From Kribbella steppae (GTDB lineage Bacteria; Actinomycetota; Actinomycetes; Propionibacteriales; Kribbellaceae), in contig NZ_SLWN01000020.1 of assembly GCF_004342025.1 (NCBI RefSeq), forward strand, positions 1 through 64,000: 64,000 bases of DNA, written 5' to 3'. The notes beneath the pieces are model-generated. The model had not been told where the DNA came from and searched no databases. It saw only the letters and a program-made list of their open reading frames with translations. Shown one piece after another: positions 34,420 to 42,866 of the stretch. Both the position numbers and the translations under genes were made by a program. Positions within the stretch are counted from its first letter, which is position 1; every line of letters starts with the position of its first letter.

Positions 34420-35126
34420 GCGGCCAGAAGCGCTTGGATCAGCGTCGCGTGGTTCTGCACCACCGGAACCTGTGGCGTGGCAAGGTACTTGCGAGGTTCA
34501 CGCCCACACTCACAACCCAGTCCGACTGCGCCGGCCTCCTGAGCGGCGCGGATCCTGGCCCAACGACCACCAACGAACAAGCAGGAGCTGACCGGGGCGC
34601 CGAGCTGGTCTGCCGCCCGCTCGGCGGCATGCCCCGTGTCGAACACGGCGAGGTCGAGCCCTCGCCGCGCGGAGATCGTGCCGACGTGCAACTCGAGCGA
34701 GTGCGCTCGCACTGTTGCCGCCACGGCGTCTTCCGAGAGGTCGCTGATCACGCCGACCTTGCGCTTGGTGTCGGCGCACGCCGCCAGCAACTGTCGCAGA
34801 CCGGGAGCGGGGACGGCGGTGAGGGCGGAGTCCAGCTCCCGTCTCGACAGCGCTTTCTCCGACTCGTCGGCGTAGTCGGGTTTGTTCTCCGCGATGTACC
34901 CGAGCATGTGGTCGACCCCGAAGGCTCCGAGCACGATCGGCCGTGGAAAGTACGGGCGGCTGTCCAAGTACTCGCGGACGGCATTCTCGCGACCCCAGCG
35001 GCCCAGAGCCGTCTCCACGTCGAACATCACGCCATCGAAGTCCAGCAGGACATGCTGGGCTTGAGCTACGGCATGGGCGACGTGCGGTCGGACCCGCCGT
35101 GCCGGTTGTCCCTCGACCTCGTACAA
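34416..35126 (-). CDS. HAD-superfamily hydrolase
   Basis: This 236-residue phosphatase-like protein has motif I D29-F-D31-G in LLDFDGVMFD, motif II in VGVISDLSEDA, and a late acidic motif region around SCLFVGGRWARIRAAQEAG. In the last, the usual paired Asp of HAD motif IV (VGD) is replaced by VGG, so metal binding may be weakened. Substrates cannot be inferred. The start is a TTG with a GGAGGGGG tract 5 or more bases upstream. It overlaps the malate synthase gene by 4 bases in convergent orientation. Confidence 0.78.
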   Translation of the reverse strand: MYEVEGQPARRVRPHVAHAVAQAQHVLLDFDGVMFDVETALGRWGRENAVREYLDSRPYFPRPIVLGAFGVDHMLGYIAENKPDYADESEKALSRRELDSALTAVPAPGLRQLLAACADTKRKVGVISDLSEDAVAATVRAHSLELHVGTISARRGLDLAVFDTGHAAERAADQLGAPVSSCLFVGGRWARIRAAQEAGAVGLGCECGREPRKYLATPQVPVVQNHATLIQALLAA

Positions 35127-35227
35127 GGCTCCCCCTCCAGGTGGCTGCCTCAGTCGGCAGCCGGATGGGAGCCTGCCAGCAGACGAACAGCTCTGACAAC
35201 CGAGATAGTGCGGCCTTGGGCTGCTAG

Positions 35228-35605
35228 CTAGAGGAATCGCTCGGGTGGGTCGACGTTTACGGTGGGGATACCGCCGCCCGCCCGGGCGATGATCGCCAGC
35301 GACGGTGCACCGGAAGGATTGCTCTCCCGGTGCACAGTGAACGCCGGCACGTGCACGAAGTCGCCGGCAACGGCGTCGAGGTACTCGTCACTCCCCTCGA
35401 ACTCCAGCCGCAGTACGCCGGACACGATGTAGAGACTGCTCTCGTTCTTGTCGTGGTGATGCCACCCCGAGACTGCGCCGGGCTCGGTGATCACCTGCCC
35501 GGACCACAGGATCGGCAGCTCGAACGCCCGCATCCGCAGCATCCCGGACGTCGGATCGGCGGCCACCAGGTCCCCTGCCTTGATCACCCGAACAGGCTCA
35601 CTCAT
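35228..35605 (-). CDS. Cupin-domain protein
   Basis: This 125-residue single cupin has the metal-binding motif 1 WHHHDKNESSLYIVSGVLRLEFEG and motif 2 GDFVHVPAFTVHRESN. Two His plus Glu in motif 1 and a His in motif 2 are present, so it should bind a metal ion. The function (dioxygenase, isomerase or sensing) is open. The ATG at 35605 overlaps the 3' end of the upstream LLM oxidoreductase by 8 bases, so the two are likely co-translated. Confidence 0.88.
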   Translation of the reverse strand: MSEPVRVIKAGDLVAADPTSGMLRMRAFELPILWSGQVITEPGAVSGWHHHDKNESSLYIVSGVLRLEFEGSDEYLDAVAGDFVHVPAFTVHRESNPSGAPSLAIIARAGGGIPTVNVDPPERFL

Positions 35606-36491
35606 GCCAGCAGTCTGCCTCCGCCCGAGTGCTCCCGCCAGCGGGTGGACCGGTGCGGATGCGGGCGCGGGCATCGGGGACGGTGAGGGCCTGGGTGAGA
35701 AGCCAGGTGACGCCGGAGCGTTCGTACTGCGGGATTGTGGCTGGGGTGGGTTCGGTCGCGTCGGCGTTGCCGATGAGGACGACATCGTACGGCGTACCGG
35801 AGGTCCGGGCGGCGCGGAGATCCTCGGCGATCTCCGCATAGGTTTCGGGCGGGATCACCACCGTCGGCCACTGCTCGCTGGCTGGGGCGAACCCGTCCCA
35901 TCGGGCGGCTCGGCGGCGGGGTGGGCGGAAGGAGCCGCCGGCGCCGATCCAGATCGGGATTCTGGGGTGCTGGAGCGGCGTGGGTTGGAGGGAGACGCCG
36001 CGGCAGGTGTAGTGCTCGCCTTCGAAGTCGACCCGTTCGCCGGTCCACAGGCGGTTCACCAGTTCGAGGAACTCGTCGACCATCGCCGCCCTGGTTCGCA
36101 GATCCACGTCCATCCCGAACGCGGTGAACTGGTCATCCGGGTGACCGAGGCCGACCCCGAGCACCAGGCGGCCCGCTGACAGCCGATCCAGCGTCACCGC
36201 CTGGCGGGCGAACGCCTCCGGCCGCAGCCGGGCTACCGCCGTGACCAGAGTCCCGAAGCGGATCCGCTCAGTCGCCCCGGCCACCGCCGTCAGCGCCACC
36301 ATCGCGTCGGCCACGTCGTCGGACTCACCGAGCGCTTCTCGGACCGCGTCCGTGTGCGGGTGCAGTGGCAGCAGTTCGTCCCAGATGAAGAGTCCGTCCC
36401 ATCCGGCCGCTTCAGCCGACTGCGCCAGCTCCACCAGCACACCCACGTCAGCGAAAGCACCTTGGTTCGGCAAGTAGATCCCGTGCTGCAT
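35598..36491 (-). CDS. LLM-class flavin/F420-dependent oxidoreductase
   Basis: This 297-residue LLM protein opens MQHGIYLPNQGAFADV, with WDGLFIWDELL, RIRFGTLVTAVARLRPEAFARQAVTLDRLSAGRLVLGVGLG and IPIWIGAGGSFRPPRR. It is intact, unlike the LLM remnant at 6317. Whether it uses FMN or F420 is not clear. The ATG at 36491 was chosen because the family begins there; the frame remains open upstream in sequence without family character. It is coupled to the downstream cupin gene, which may share its pathway. Confidence 0.88.
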   Translation of the reverse strand: MQHGIYLPNQGAFADVGVLVELAQSAEAAGWDGLFIWDELLPLHPHTDAVREALGESDDVADAMVALTAVAGATERIRFGTLVTAVARLRPEAFARQAVTLDRLSAGRLVLGVGLGHPDDQFTAFGMDVDLRTRAAMVDEFLELVNRLWTGERVDFEGEHYTCRGVSLQPTPLQHPRIPIWIGAGGSFRPPRRRAARWDGFAPASEQWPTVVIPPETYAEIAEDLRAARTSGTPYDVVLIGNADATEPTPATIPQYERSGVTWLLTQALTVPDARARIRTGPPAGGSTRAEADCWHE

Positions 36492-36583
36492 GGGCCCTCC
36501 TCCCGCGGCCGACGCCGTTGACTGCAGCCTGTGGCCCGCCGGGCGCACTGTCAACGACGGGGCGGCGCGCCTAGGCTGCGATC

Positions 36584-36808
36584 ATGGCGAGCATTGTGTT
36601 GCGGATCCGGCTCACGAGCGGTGACCACCTGGATGTCAGCTACGAGGAGCCTGACGCGGCCGATGAGGACGAAGTTGTCGCGCACGCTGTCGCAGTGCTC
36701 GCGGGCGAGGCCGGCATGCTCCAGTGCAGGCATGGCGACCGGCTCCTCGTGCTGTACGCGCGGGGAGTCGCGGCCATCGAGATCGCGCCGCGAGGTGCTG
36801 TTCTGTAA
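36584..36808 (+). CDS. Small hypothetical protein
   Basis: This 74-residue protein has an alternating pattern consistent with an alpha/beta fold (MASIVLRIRLTSGDHLDVSYEEP, then a helix, then RLLVLYARGVAAIEIAPRG). It is not a family I recognise. A TAGGCT box ends 6 bases before the ATG and there is no Shine-Dalgarno, which fits a leaderless transcript. A strong bidirectional terminator follows. It is divergent from the LLM gene at 35598. Confidence 0.65.
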   Translation: MASIVLRIRLTSGDHLDVSYEEPDAADEDEVVAHAVAVLAGEAGMLQCRHGDRLLVLYARGVAAIEIAPRGAVL

Positions 36809-36817
36809 CCCACGCGG

Positions 36818-36850
36818 CCGGATGCCCCGGCGGTTCGCCGGGGCATCCGG
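36818..36850. terminator. Bidirectional hairpin terminator
   Basis: A perfect 15-bp stem (36818-36832 and 36836-36850) with loop GTT lies between the convergent small gene (ending 36808) and the RidA gene (ending 36857). Confidence 0.85.
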
Positions 36851-36856
36851 AGGTGT

Positions 36857-37510
36857 TCAGCGCTTGGGGTAGGCGGCGTCGACCTCGACTTCGACGAGCC
36901 AGCCGGTGACGGGCAGGTTCTCGATCTCCAGAGCGAAGCGGGAGGGGCGGGACTTGTTGACCACGAACGGTTTGGCGGGTGGCGCCGTACCGAGGGGGAC
37001 AGGGACGTACTGACCTGTGGTGAGGTCGGTGTTGGCGAAGTACTGGCGGTAGGCACGGTTCCAGCCGGCGAAGTCGGCGGTGGTGGCGCCGGCCGGGTTC
37101 TGCAGGAACACGCGCATCGTGTAGACATCGGCGTACGAGAGGCCCTGGGCTTGCAGGTTCTCGCCGATCCGCCGCAGCACGTTGATGCCCTGCGCCTCGG
37201 TGATGGTGACGCCCTCCGGCAGCGTCCCACCCGGGAAGACCACGGTGTCGATGTACGACGCTTCCGACCCCGCGGGAGCGCCCGTGTTGAGGGCCGACGG
37301 GCCGAGCCCGCTGGACTTGTAGATCGGAGTGTTGGCCCCGATGCCGACACCGCTGGCGATCATCGGGTTGGACTGGCCGGCGGGCAGCGCCGGGACGACG
37401 GTGCCGGGGCTCGGCGGTTTCGGCTTGTTCCACCACCCGGCGGCTCCGGCGGTGAACGAGCACGACGCGATCACCACGACGACGAACCCGATCAGGAGTT
37501 TGCGCTTCAT
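36857..37510 (-). CDS. Exported RidA/YjgF-family protein
   Basis: This 217-residue protein carries a RidA (YjgF/YER057c) domain, about residues 60-215, behind an N-terminal export signal MKRKLLIGFVVVVIASC. The IASC at 14-17 could be a lipobox with C17 lipidated; otherwise it is a signal anchor. RidA proteins hydrolyse reactive imine/enamine intermediates from amine-acting enzymes and are normally cytoplasmic. Its ATG overlaps the stop of an exported amine oxidase gene (ATGA), so it probably handles that oxidase's imine product outside the membrane. This coupling is inference but fits the chemistry. Confidence 0.85.
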   Translation of the reverse strand: MKRKLLIGFVVVVIASCSFTAGAAGWWNKPKPPSPGTVVPALPAGQSNPMIASGVGIGANTPIYKSSGLGPSALNTGAPAGSEASYIDTVVFPGGTLPEGVTITEAQGINVLRRIGENLQAQGLSYADVYTMRVFLQNPAGATTADFAGWNRAYRQYFANTDLTTGQYVPVPLGTAPPAKPFVVNKSRPSRFALEIENLPVTGWLVEVEVDAAYPKR

Positions 37511-39084
37511 CTGCTGGTCACCCGACTGTGCAGGGCGGTCACGGCCGCCCGGGCGGACACCATCGCGCCGTGCTGCCAGGCGATGGCGTGGGACAGGTGG
37601 TCGCCGGCGAAGTAGATGTTGCCGGTGGCATCGAGCAGCCGGGCGTAGATCCCGTCGGTCTGGGACGGCCAGCCGACCCAGGCGCCCTCGGAGTACTTGG
37701 TCCCGAGCCAGTTCACCGAGAAGGAGGCCTTGACGTCCTTGCCGTAGACGTCACCGTGGATCTTGGTGCCCTGCATCAGGGCTCGCTCCAGCCGCGCGGC
37801 CGGTGTCAGGGCGCCGTACACATTGGCGTTGGCGCCGGTGTTGTAGTAGCCGATGACGGTGCCGCGTTTGCCGTGGAAGCCGGTCGACGGGTACCAGGTG
37901 TTGACCGTGTCGAGGTTGCTGTTGGTGATACCGCCGTAGATCCGGTGGTCCTCCTCCCACCAGCGCCGGCCGTACTCGATGCCGATCTTGCCCGCGTTCG
38001 TCGGACGGGCGTACTTCAGCGCCTCGATGATCGGCGTGGGCAGGTTGGACGGAACCTTCGCGGCCAGGTGTGGCGGCAGCGTGCAGATGGCGTAGTCCGC
38101 GCTGATGATCCGGGTCCGCGTCCCGCTCCGGTAGGTGACCTCGACGCCGGCCGTGGTGTTGCGCAGGCCGGTCACCTCGGCGCCGTACTGGATCTTCTCC
38201 TGGCCGATCGCCTTCTCGAACGCGTACGGGATCCGGTCCATCCCGCCGGACGGCTGGAACATCATCATCGCCTGGTCCCAGCCGAACTCGAACGAGAAGT
38301 AGTTGCCGACCCCACTGGCGAACACGTCGCTCAGTGCGTACGGCGCGGCCGTCGTACCGCCCTCCATCCCCGCACCGGGTTCGATCTCGTAACCGCGGCG
38401 GCCGTCGGCGCCGGTGTAGGCGAACCCGGCCGCCTTGTTCCCGATCGAGCCGAAGCTGCTCAGGAACCCGATCAGCGCCTGCTTGTCGGTCCCGGTCAGC
38501 TGCCCGTCGAGCGCGCCCTGATCCGTCGCCTTGGCGAGCATCTCGGCGACGTAGCCGTAGACGTCCGCCTTGGCGGTGCGGTGCCGGATCGGCTTGTTGG
38601 ACAGGGCTGTGGTGCCCTCGCGGTAGAGGTACGCGTCCGCGTTCTGGTTGACGAACGGTTCGATCGCGACGCCGAGCTCGCGGCAGTAGTCGAGCGTCAC
38701 GTGGTGCTGCGGCAGACGGGCCGGGCCTGCGTTCATGTACTGGCCGGGAGAGAACGTCGCCCGCTGGGTGTTACCGGCCAGGTCGGTCTCCACGGTGCCG
38801 CCGCGGACCGTCCAGTTCCGGCCGCCGGGGCGGTTGCGGGCCTCCAGCAGGGTGACCTTGTAGCCGGCCTTCAGCAGTTCGTACGCCGAGGTCAGGCCGG
38901 CGATCCCGGCGCCGAGGATGACGATGTGCTTGCCGCGGCCGTTGAGCTCGACGCGCGACGGGGCGGCGTACGCGGGAGTCTCGGCGACGCCCGTGAGGCC
39001 GAGCGCCGACATCGTGGAATACATGACACCGGCTCCACCGGTGATACCGACCTGTTGCAGGAACTGACGTCTGGTTTGCGCCAT
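37507..39084 (-). CDS. Tat-exported flavin monoamine oxidase / L-amino acid oxidase
   Basis: This 525-residue FAD enzyme has a twin-arginine signal (MAQTRRQFLQQVGITGG and a following hydrophobic stretch). It also has a Rossmann dinucleotide motif IVILGAGIAGLTSAYELLKAGYKVTLLEARNRPGGR and the C-terminal FAD contact NIYFAGDHLSHAIAWQHGAMVSA. It oxidises amines or L-amino acids to imines and H2O2 outside the cytoplasmic membrane; Tat export suggests it folds with FAD first. It is co-translated with an exported RidA protein. Substrate specificity cannot be fixed from sequence alone. Confidence 0.92.
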   Translation of the reverse strand: MAQTRRQFLQQVGITGGAGVMYSTMSALGLTGVAETPAYAAPSRVELNGRGKHIVILGAGIAGLTSAYELLKAGYKVTLLEARNRPGGRNWTVRGGTVETDLAGNTQRATFSPGQYMNAGPARLPQHHVTLDYCRELGVAIEPFVNQNADAYLYREGTTALSNKPIRHRTAKADVYGYVAEMLAKATDQGALDGQLTGTDKQALIGFLSSFGSIGNKAAGFAYTGADGRRGYEIEPGAGMEGGTTAAPYALSDVFASGVGNYFSFEFGWDQAMMMFQPSGGMDRIPYAFEKAIGQEKIQYGAEVTGLRNTTAGVEVTYRSGTRTRIISADYAICTLPPHLAAKVPSNLPTPIIEALKYARPTNAGKIGIEYGRRWWEEDHRIYGGITNSNLDTVNTWYPSTGFHGKRGTVIGYYNTGANANVYGALTPAARLERALMQGTKIHGDVYGKDVKASFSVNWLGTKYSEGAWVGWPSQTDGIYARLLDATGNIYFAGDHLSHAIAWQHGAMVSARAAVTALHSRVTSR

Positions 39085-39211
39085 GCCTTCTCCTCACTGG
39101 GCAACTGGGTAGCTGACCAGAAAGGTAAGGACTTGGTGTTTCTGTCCCGTGTCCGTCCGATGAGGACCTGAGACAGGTACTGACAGGTATGTTTCGGGTT
39201 AACGAACCTGT

Positions 39212-39976
39212 TCAGATCTGGGCTCTGAGTGCCTTGGCCGCGGACGCGATTTCCGCGTAAACACCGGGGAAAGCGGGGTCGGCGCAGCCCTTGCCCCAGG
39301 AGACGGTGGCGAGCAGGCGGCCGTTGAGGACAAGGGGGCCGCCGGAGTCGCCCTGGCAGGCGTCGCCGGTGCCGTTGCCGGCGCAGACGTTCGACGCGGC
39401 GGCGTACCCGTTGGCGACGTACTCCTTGTTCGCCAGGCAGGCGTCGTCGCCGAGATCGGGTACGGCGACCTTCTGCAGCGTGTCGTCCGGACCGGTGTCC
39501 GCGGTGTCGCCCCAGCCGTAGACGGTTGGAACGGCGCCCTTCCGGTCGGCCTTCGGGTTGGTCTCGAGCGTGATCACCGGGACCTGCGTGAACGGCTGGG
39601 CCAGGGTGAGGATCGCGAAGTCGTTGCGGTTGTTCTTCGTGTTGTAGCCCGGATGGATCCACACCTTGCTGATCCCGGACACCCGCCCGGTCGAGTCGTC
39701 ACTCAACTCGGCCCGTCCCTGGACCGCCGTGTATGTCGACACCGGTTTGAGCATGCAGTGCGCAGCCGTCAGCACCTTGTCCGGTGCCACCAGGACGGCA
39801 CCACACCACCGCCCAGTGGGCCGCGACGACTGCGAGTTCGTCAACGCCACCGCCCACGGCGCCTCCCTGACACTCGCCAACGTCCCGCCAACGATCAGTC
39901 GCTTGTCAGCCGCCGAGACAGCCCCGGCAGACACGAGCATCAGGATCCCGGCAAGCACAACGGCCCTTTTCAGCAT
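39212..39976 (-). CDS. Secreted trypsin-like serine protease
   Basis: This is a 254-residue S1 protease with a Sec signal (MLKRAVVLAGILMLVSAGAVSAA) and a very short propeptide ending before IVGG at 28-31. The catalytic triad is H73 (TAAHC), D119 (NDFAIL) and S211 (GDSGGP). D206, six residues before the nucleophile region, suggests trypsin-like Lys/Arg specificity. Six cysteines can form the usual disulfides. It is divergent from the GH13 gene at 40055, with a 78-base gap. Confidence 0.93.
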   Translation of the reverse strand: MLKRAVVLAGILMLVSAGAVSAADKRLIVGGTLASVREAPWAVALTNSQSSRPTGRWCGAVLVAPDKVLTAAHCMLKPVSTYTAVQGRAELSDDSTGRVSGISKVWIHPGYNTKNNRNDFAILTLAQPFTQVPVITLETNPKADRKGAVPTVYGWGDTADTGPDDTLQKVAVPDLGDDACLANKEYVANGYAAASNVCAGNGTGDACQGDSGGPLVLNGRLLATVSWGKGCADPAFPGVYAEIASAAKALRAQI

Positions 39977-40054
39977 GCCGACGAACTTACTCCACGTGAG
40001 CGATTGATTACACGAACGTCGGTGTAGTTCATCGCGCGGTGGGGACCGGGAGAC

Positions 40055-41728
40055 ATGAGACTGACAGAGACCGCGGATGTCTGGTGGAAGAACGCAGTGG
40101 TGTATTGCCTTGATGTCGAGACGTTCTTCGACACCGATGGCGATGGACGGGGTGATCTGCGCGGGGTGAGCCAGCGGATTGACCACTTGGCTGAGTTGGG
40201 CGTCACCTGCCTGTGGCTGATGCCGTTCTACCCGACGCCGGACCGCGACGACGGCTACGACATCACCGACTTCTACGGTGTCGACTCGCGGCTGGGCACC
40301 CATGGCGATCTGGTCGAGCTGATCACGCTCGCGCAGGACCGGGGCATGCGGGTGATCGCCGACCTGGTCGTCAACCACACGTCCGACCAGCACCCGTGGT
40401 TCCAGAGCGCGCGGGCTTCGCGAGAGTCGCCGTACCGGGACTGGTACGTCTGGCGGGACGAGCCGCCGGCGGATGCGGACAAGGGCGTCGTGTTCCCGGA
40501 CCAGGAGGACAGTCTCTGGCAGTACGACGAGGAGGCCGGCCAGTACTACCTGCACAGGTTCTACAAGCACCAGCCGGATCTCGACATCACCAACCCTTCG
40601 GTGCGCGAGGAGATCATGCGTGTGATCGGCTTCTGGTTGCAGCTGGGGCTGTCCGGGTTCCGGGTGGACGCCGTACCGTTCCTGATCGACCCGGCGGGTT
40701 CGCTCGACGCGGCCGACCTGCCGGACCCGCACGACTACCTGCGTGACCTGAGGGCCTTCCTGTCCCGGCGGAGCGGTCAGGCGATGCTGCTCGGCGAGGT
40801 CAATCTGCCGTACAAGGACACCCGGACCTTCTTCGGTGACGAGGACGGCGACGAGTTGACCATGAGCTTCGACTTCATCGGCATGCAGCGGCTCTACCTC
40901 TCGTTGGCGCGCAGCGACCCGGCCGAGCTGGCGAAGGCGCTGCGGGAGCGTCCGGATCCGCCGGAGGAGGCGCAGTGGGGCACGTTCGTGCGCAACCACG
41001 ACGAACTCACGCTGGACAAGCTGTCCGACGACGAACGGCAGGAGGTCTTCGACGCCTTCGGCCCCGAGAAGTCCATGCAGCTCTACGGGCGCGGTCTGCG
41101 CCGGCGGCTGCCGCCGATGCTCGACAACGACCCGGCCCGGCTGAAGATGGTCTACAGCCTGCTCTTCTCACTTCCCGGTACGCCGGTGCTGTTCTACGGC
41201 GAGGAGATCGGCATGGGTGAGAACCTCGCCATCGAAGGGCGGAACGCGGTCCGTACGCCGATGCAGTGGACGGCCGAAGCGAACGGCGGCTTCTCGACCG
41301 CGGACCCGAACGATCTCGCCGCCGCCGTTCCCGACGGCGACTTCAGCCCTGAGCATGTCAACGTCGCGGCTCAGCGTCGTGACCCCGAGTCACTCCTCAA
41401 CTGGATCAAGCTCCTCACCCAGCGGTACCGCGAGTGCCCCGAGCTCTCCTGGGGCGACTGCACCATCCTCGAGCACCAGTCGCCGTCCGTGTTCGCCCAC
41501 CGCTCCGACTGCGAGGACGGCCGCATCATCGCCGTCCACAACTTCGCCGCCGAATCCGCCCGGGTGACGCTCGCGGTGGCCGGCACAGGAGTCGGCGTAC
41601 GAGCGGTCGATCTGCTCGAGGAACGGACGACGAATGTCCGCGAGGACGGCGTGGTCGACCTCGACCTGGAGCCCTACGGCTCCCGCTGGCTGCGCATCAT
41701 CCGGCCCGGCGACCGCTACATCGTGTGA
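40055..41728 (+). CDS. GH13 alpha-glucosidase-type enzyme, trehalose synthase-like
   Basis: This 557-residue GH13 enzyme resembles trehalose synthase (maltose isomerising) and related alpha-amylases: WWKNAVVYCLDVETFFDTDGDGRGDL, VNHTSDQHPWFQ, nucleophile Asp in GFRVDAVPFL, acid Glu in LLGEVNLPY and stabiliser Asp in VRNHDEL. It is slightly shorter than typical TreS (about 570-600) and has a small C-terminal beta domain. A GGGAG site precedes the ATG. With treXYZ 4.6 kb away, trehalose metabolism is likely, but other alpha-glucan activity is possible. Confidence 0.85.
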   Translation: MRLTETADVWWKNAVVYCLDVETFFDTDGDGRGDLRGVSQRIDHLAELGVTCLWLMPFYPTPDRDDGYDITDFYGVDSRLGTHGDLVELITLAQDRGMRVIADLVVNHTSDQHPWFQSARASRESPYRDWYVWRDEPPADADKGVVFPDQEDSLWQYDEEAGQYYLHRFYKHQPDLDITNPSVREEIMRVIGFWLQLGLSGFRVDAVPFLIDPAGSLDAADLPDPHDYLRDLRAFLSRRSGQAMLLGEVNLPYKDTRTFFGDEDGDELTMSFDFIGMQRLYLSLARSDPAELAKALRERPDPPEEAQWGTFVRNHDELTLDKLSDDERQEVFDAFGPEKSMQLYGRGLRRRLPPMLDNDPARLKMVYSLLFSLPGTPVLFYGEEIGMGENLAIEGRNAVRTPMQWTAEANGGFSTADPNDLAAAVPDGDFSPEHVNVAAQRRDPESLLNWIKLLTQRYRECPELSWGDCTILEHQSPSVFAHRSDCEDGRIIAVHNFAAESARVTLAVAGTGVGVRAVDLLEERTTNVREDGVVDLDLEPYGSRWLRIIRPGDRYIV

Positions 41729-41731
41729 TGG

Positions 41732-41765
41732 GTGGCCACCCGGCCACGCATGCCGGGGTGGCCAC
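41732..41765. terminator. Bidirectional hairpin terminator
   Basis: Arms GTGGCCACCC (41732-41741) and GGGTGGCCAC (41756-41765) pair perfectly around a 14-base loop that itself can pair at its base. It lies between the convergent GH13 gene and the M43 protease gene. Confidence 0.75.
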
Positions 41766-41775
41766 GTCTACGACC

Positions 41776-42711
41776 TTAAGCCCTGTAGGCGGTCCACATC
41801 TGGCTGATGCGGGTGCTCTGGTCTGCGGTGAACTGGTTGTAGCAGGAGTCGTACGAGTAATCCATGTAGTTGTGGATCGGGTCGAGGCCCGGCAACGAGC
41901 AGGAGTCACGGCCCACGGGGCAGCCGTTGGTGGGGCTGCTCTGCGCCGGCGTGTCCGCGACCTCGTCGTTCGTCTCCGTGCAGCCGCCCTGGAACGTGTG
42001 GTACAGCCCGAACCAGTGGCCGGCCTCGTGGGTCGCGGTCTCGCCCAGGTTGTAGTTGGCGATACTGCCGCCCGGCAGCGAGTCGAAATGCACCCGGATG
42101 CCGTCGGTCCCCGGGCTACGGTCGTAGTCCCACGGGAAGGTGGCGATGCCGAGGTAGGCGAAGTCGACCAGCCAGATGTTCAGTGCGTTCGCACCGCCCT
42201 TGCGGGTCTGCTTGCGGTACGAGCTGCTCTGCTTGTCCTTGTGCCACTGGTTGTTGTTGTAGCGGAAGGTCCCGGCCAGCGTGAAGCTGAAGCCGGTTTC
42301 CGCCGCGGCCGAGGACTCCCCACCGGCGAACGTCTTGTTCAGCACGGTGATCTGGTCGGCGATCTGCTTGTTGGTGACATCGCCGTTGCCGGCCGCGTCG
42401 CGCATCACGTGGACGTACACCGGCACGGTCGCGGCCGCCAGTGCACCCTTCGGTACGGCGATGCCGCGGGCGGCCTTTGCCTTCAACAACTGTGCGGTCC
42501 GGGCCTCGATCGCCTTCTGCTCGGCGGCCGACACCTCCCGGGTGTCCGGACCGTGGCCACCCTTGGCCGAAGCACTGGCCGGCGGCACGAAGCAGTCCGC
42601 AGACCCTACGGGAAGCCGGGCCGTGGCCTGGCCGCTGAGAGGACTGAACATGAGCGCCGAGCCGGCCAGTAGGGCTGCCGCGACGCGGGGACGGGTGATC
42701 AGAGATCGCAT
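41776..42711 (-). CDS. Secreted M43 (pappalysin/ulilysin-type) zinc metalloprotease
   Basis: This 311-residue metzincin has a Sec signal peptide (first 31 residues, ending GQATA). The zinc site H228-E229-x-x-H232-x-x-G-x-x-H238 (HEAGHWFGLYH) and the Met-turn NYMDY near 283 are intact. Cysteines in GGCTET, GCPVGRDSC and DSCYN suggest disulfides typical of M43. The product would be an extracellular protease. It stands alone, with a terminator at its 3' side. It is not linked to the trehalose genes in any visible way. Confidence 0.92.
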   Translation of the reverse strand: MRSLITRPRVAAALLAGSALMFSPLSGQATARLPVGSADCFVPPASASAKGGHGPDTREVSAAEQKAIEARTAQLLKAKAARGIAVPKGALAAATVPVYVHVMRDAAGNGDVTNKQIADQITVLNKTFAGGESSAAAETGFSFTLAGTFRYNNNQWHKDKQSSSYRKQTRKGGANALNIWLVDFAYLGIATFPWDYDRSPGTDGIRVHFDSLPGGSIANYNLGETATHEAGHWFGLYHTFQGGCTETNDEVADTPAQSSPTNGCPVGRDSCSLPGLDPIHNYMDYSYDSCYNQFTADQSTRISQMWTAYRA

Positions 42712-42866
42712 GGATTGCGCTCCTCCGGGTCGGGCCGCTGGGCGGGCGGCCGGTTGCCGGAATACTGCGCAAGAACTTCCCTGCTGCGGAAGCGATCACC
42801 GACGAATTTCGCGTGGTCTAGGGAAAACCTTCGGTCGTGGAGGTGGGGCTGGGGTGCTGGAGACGT

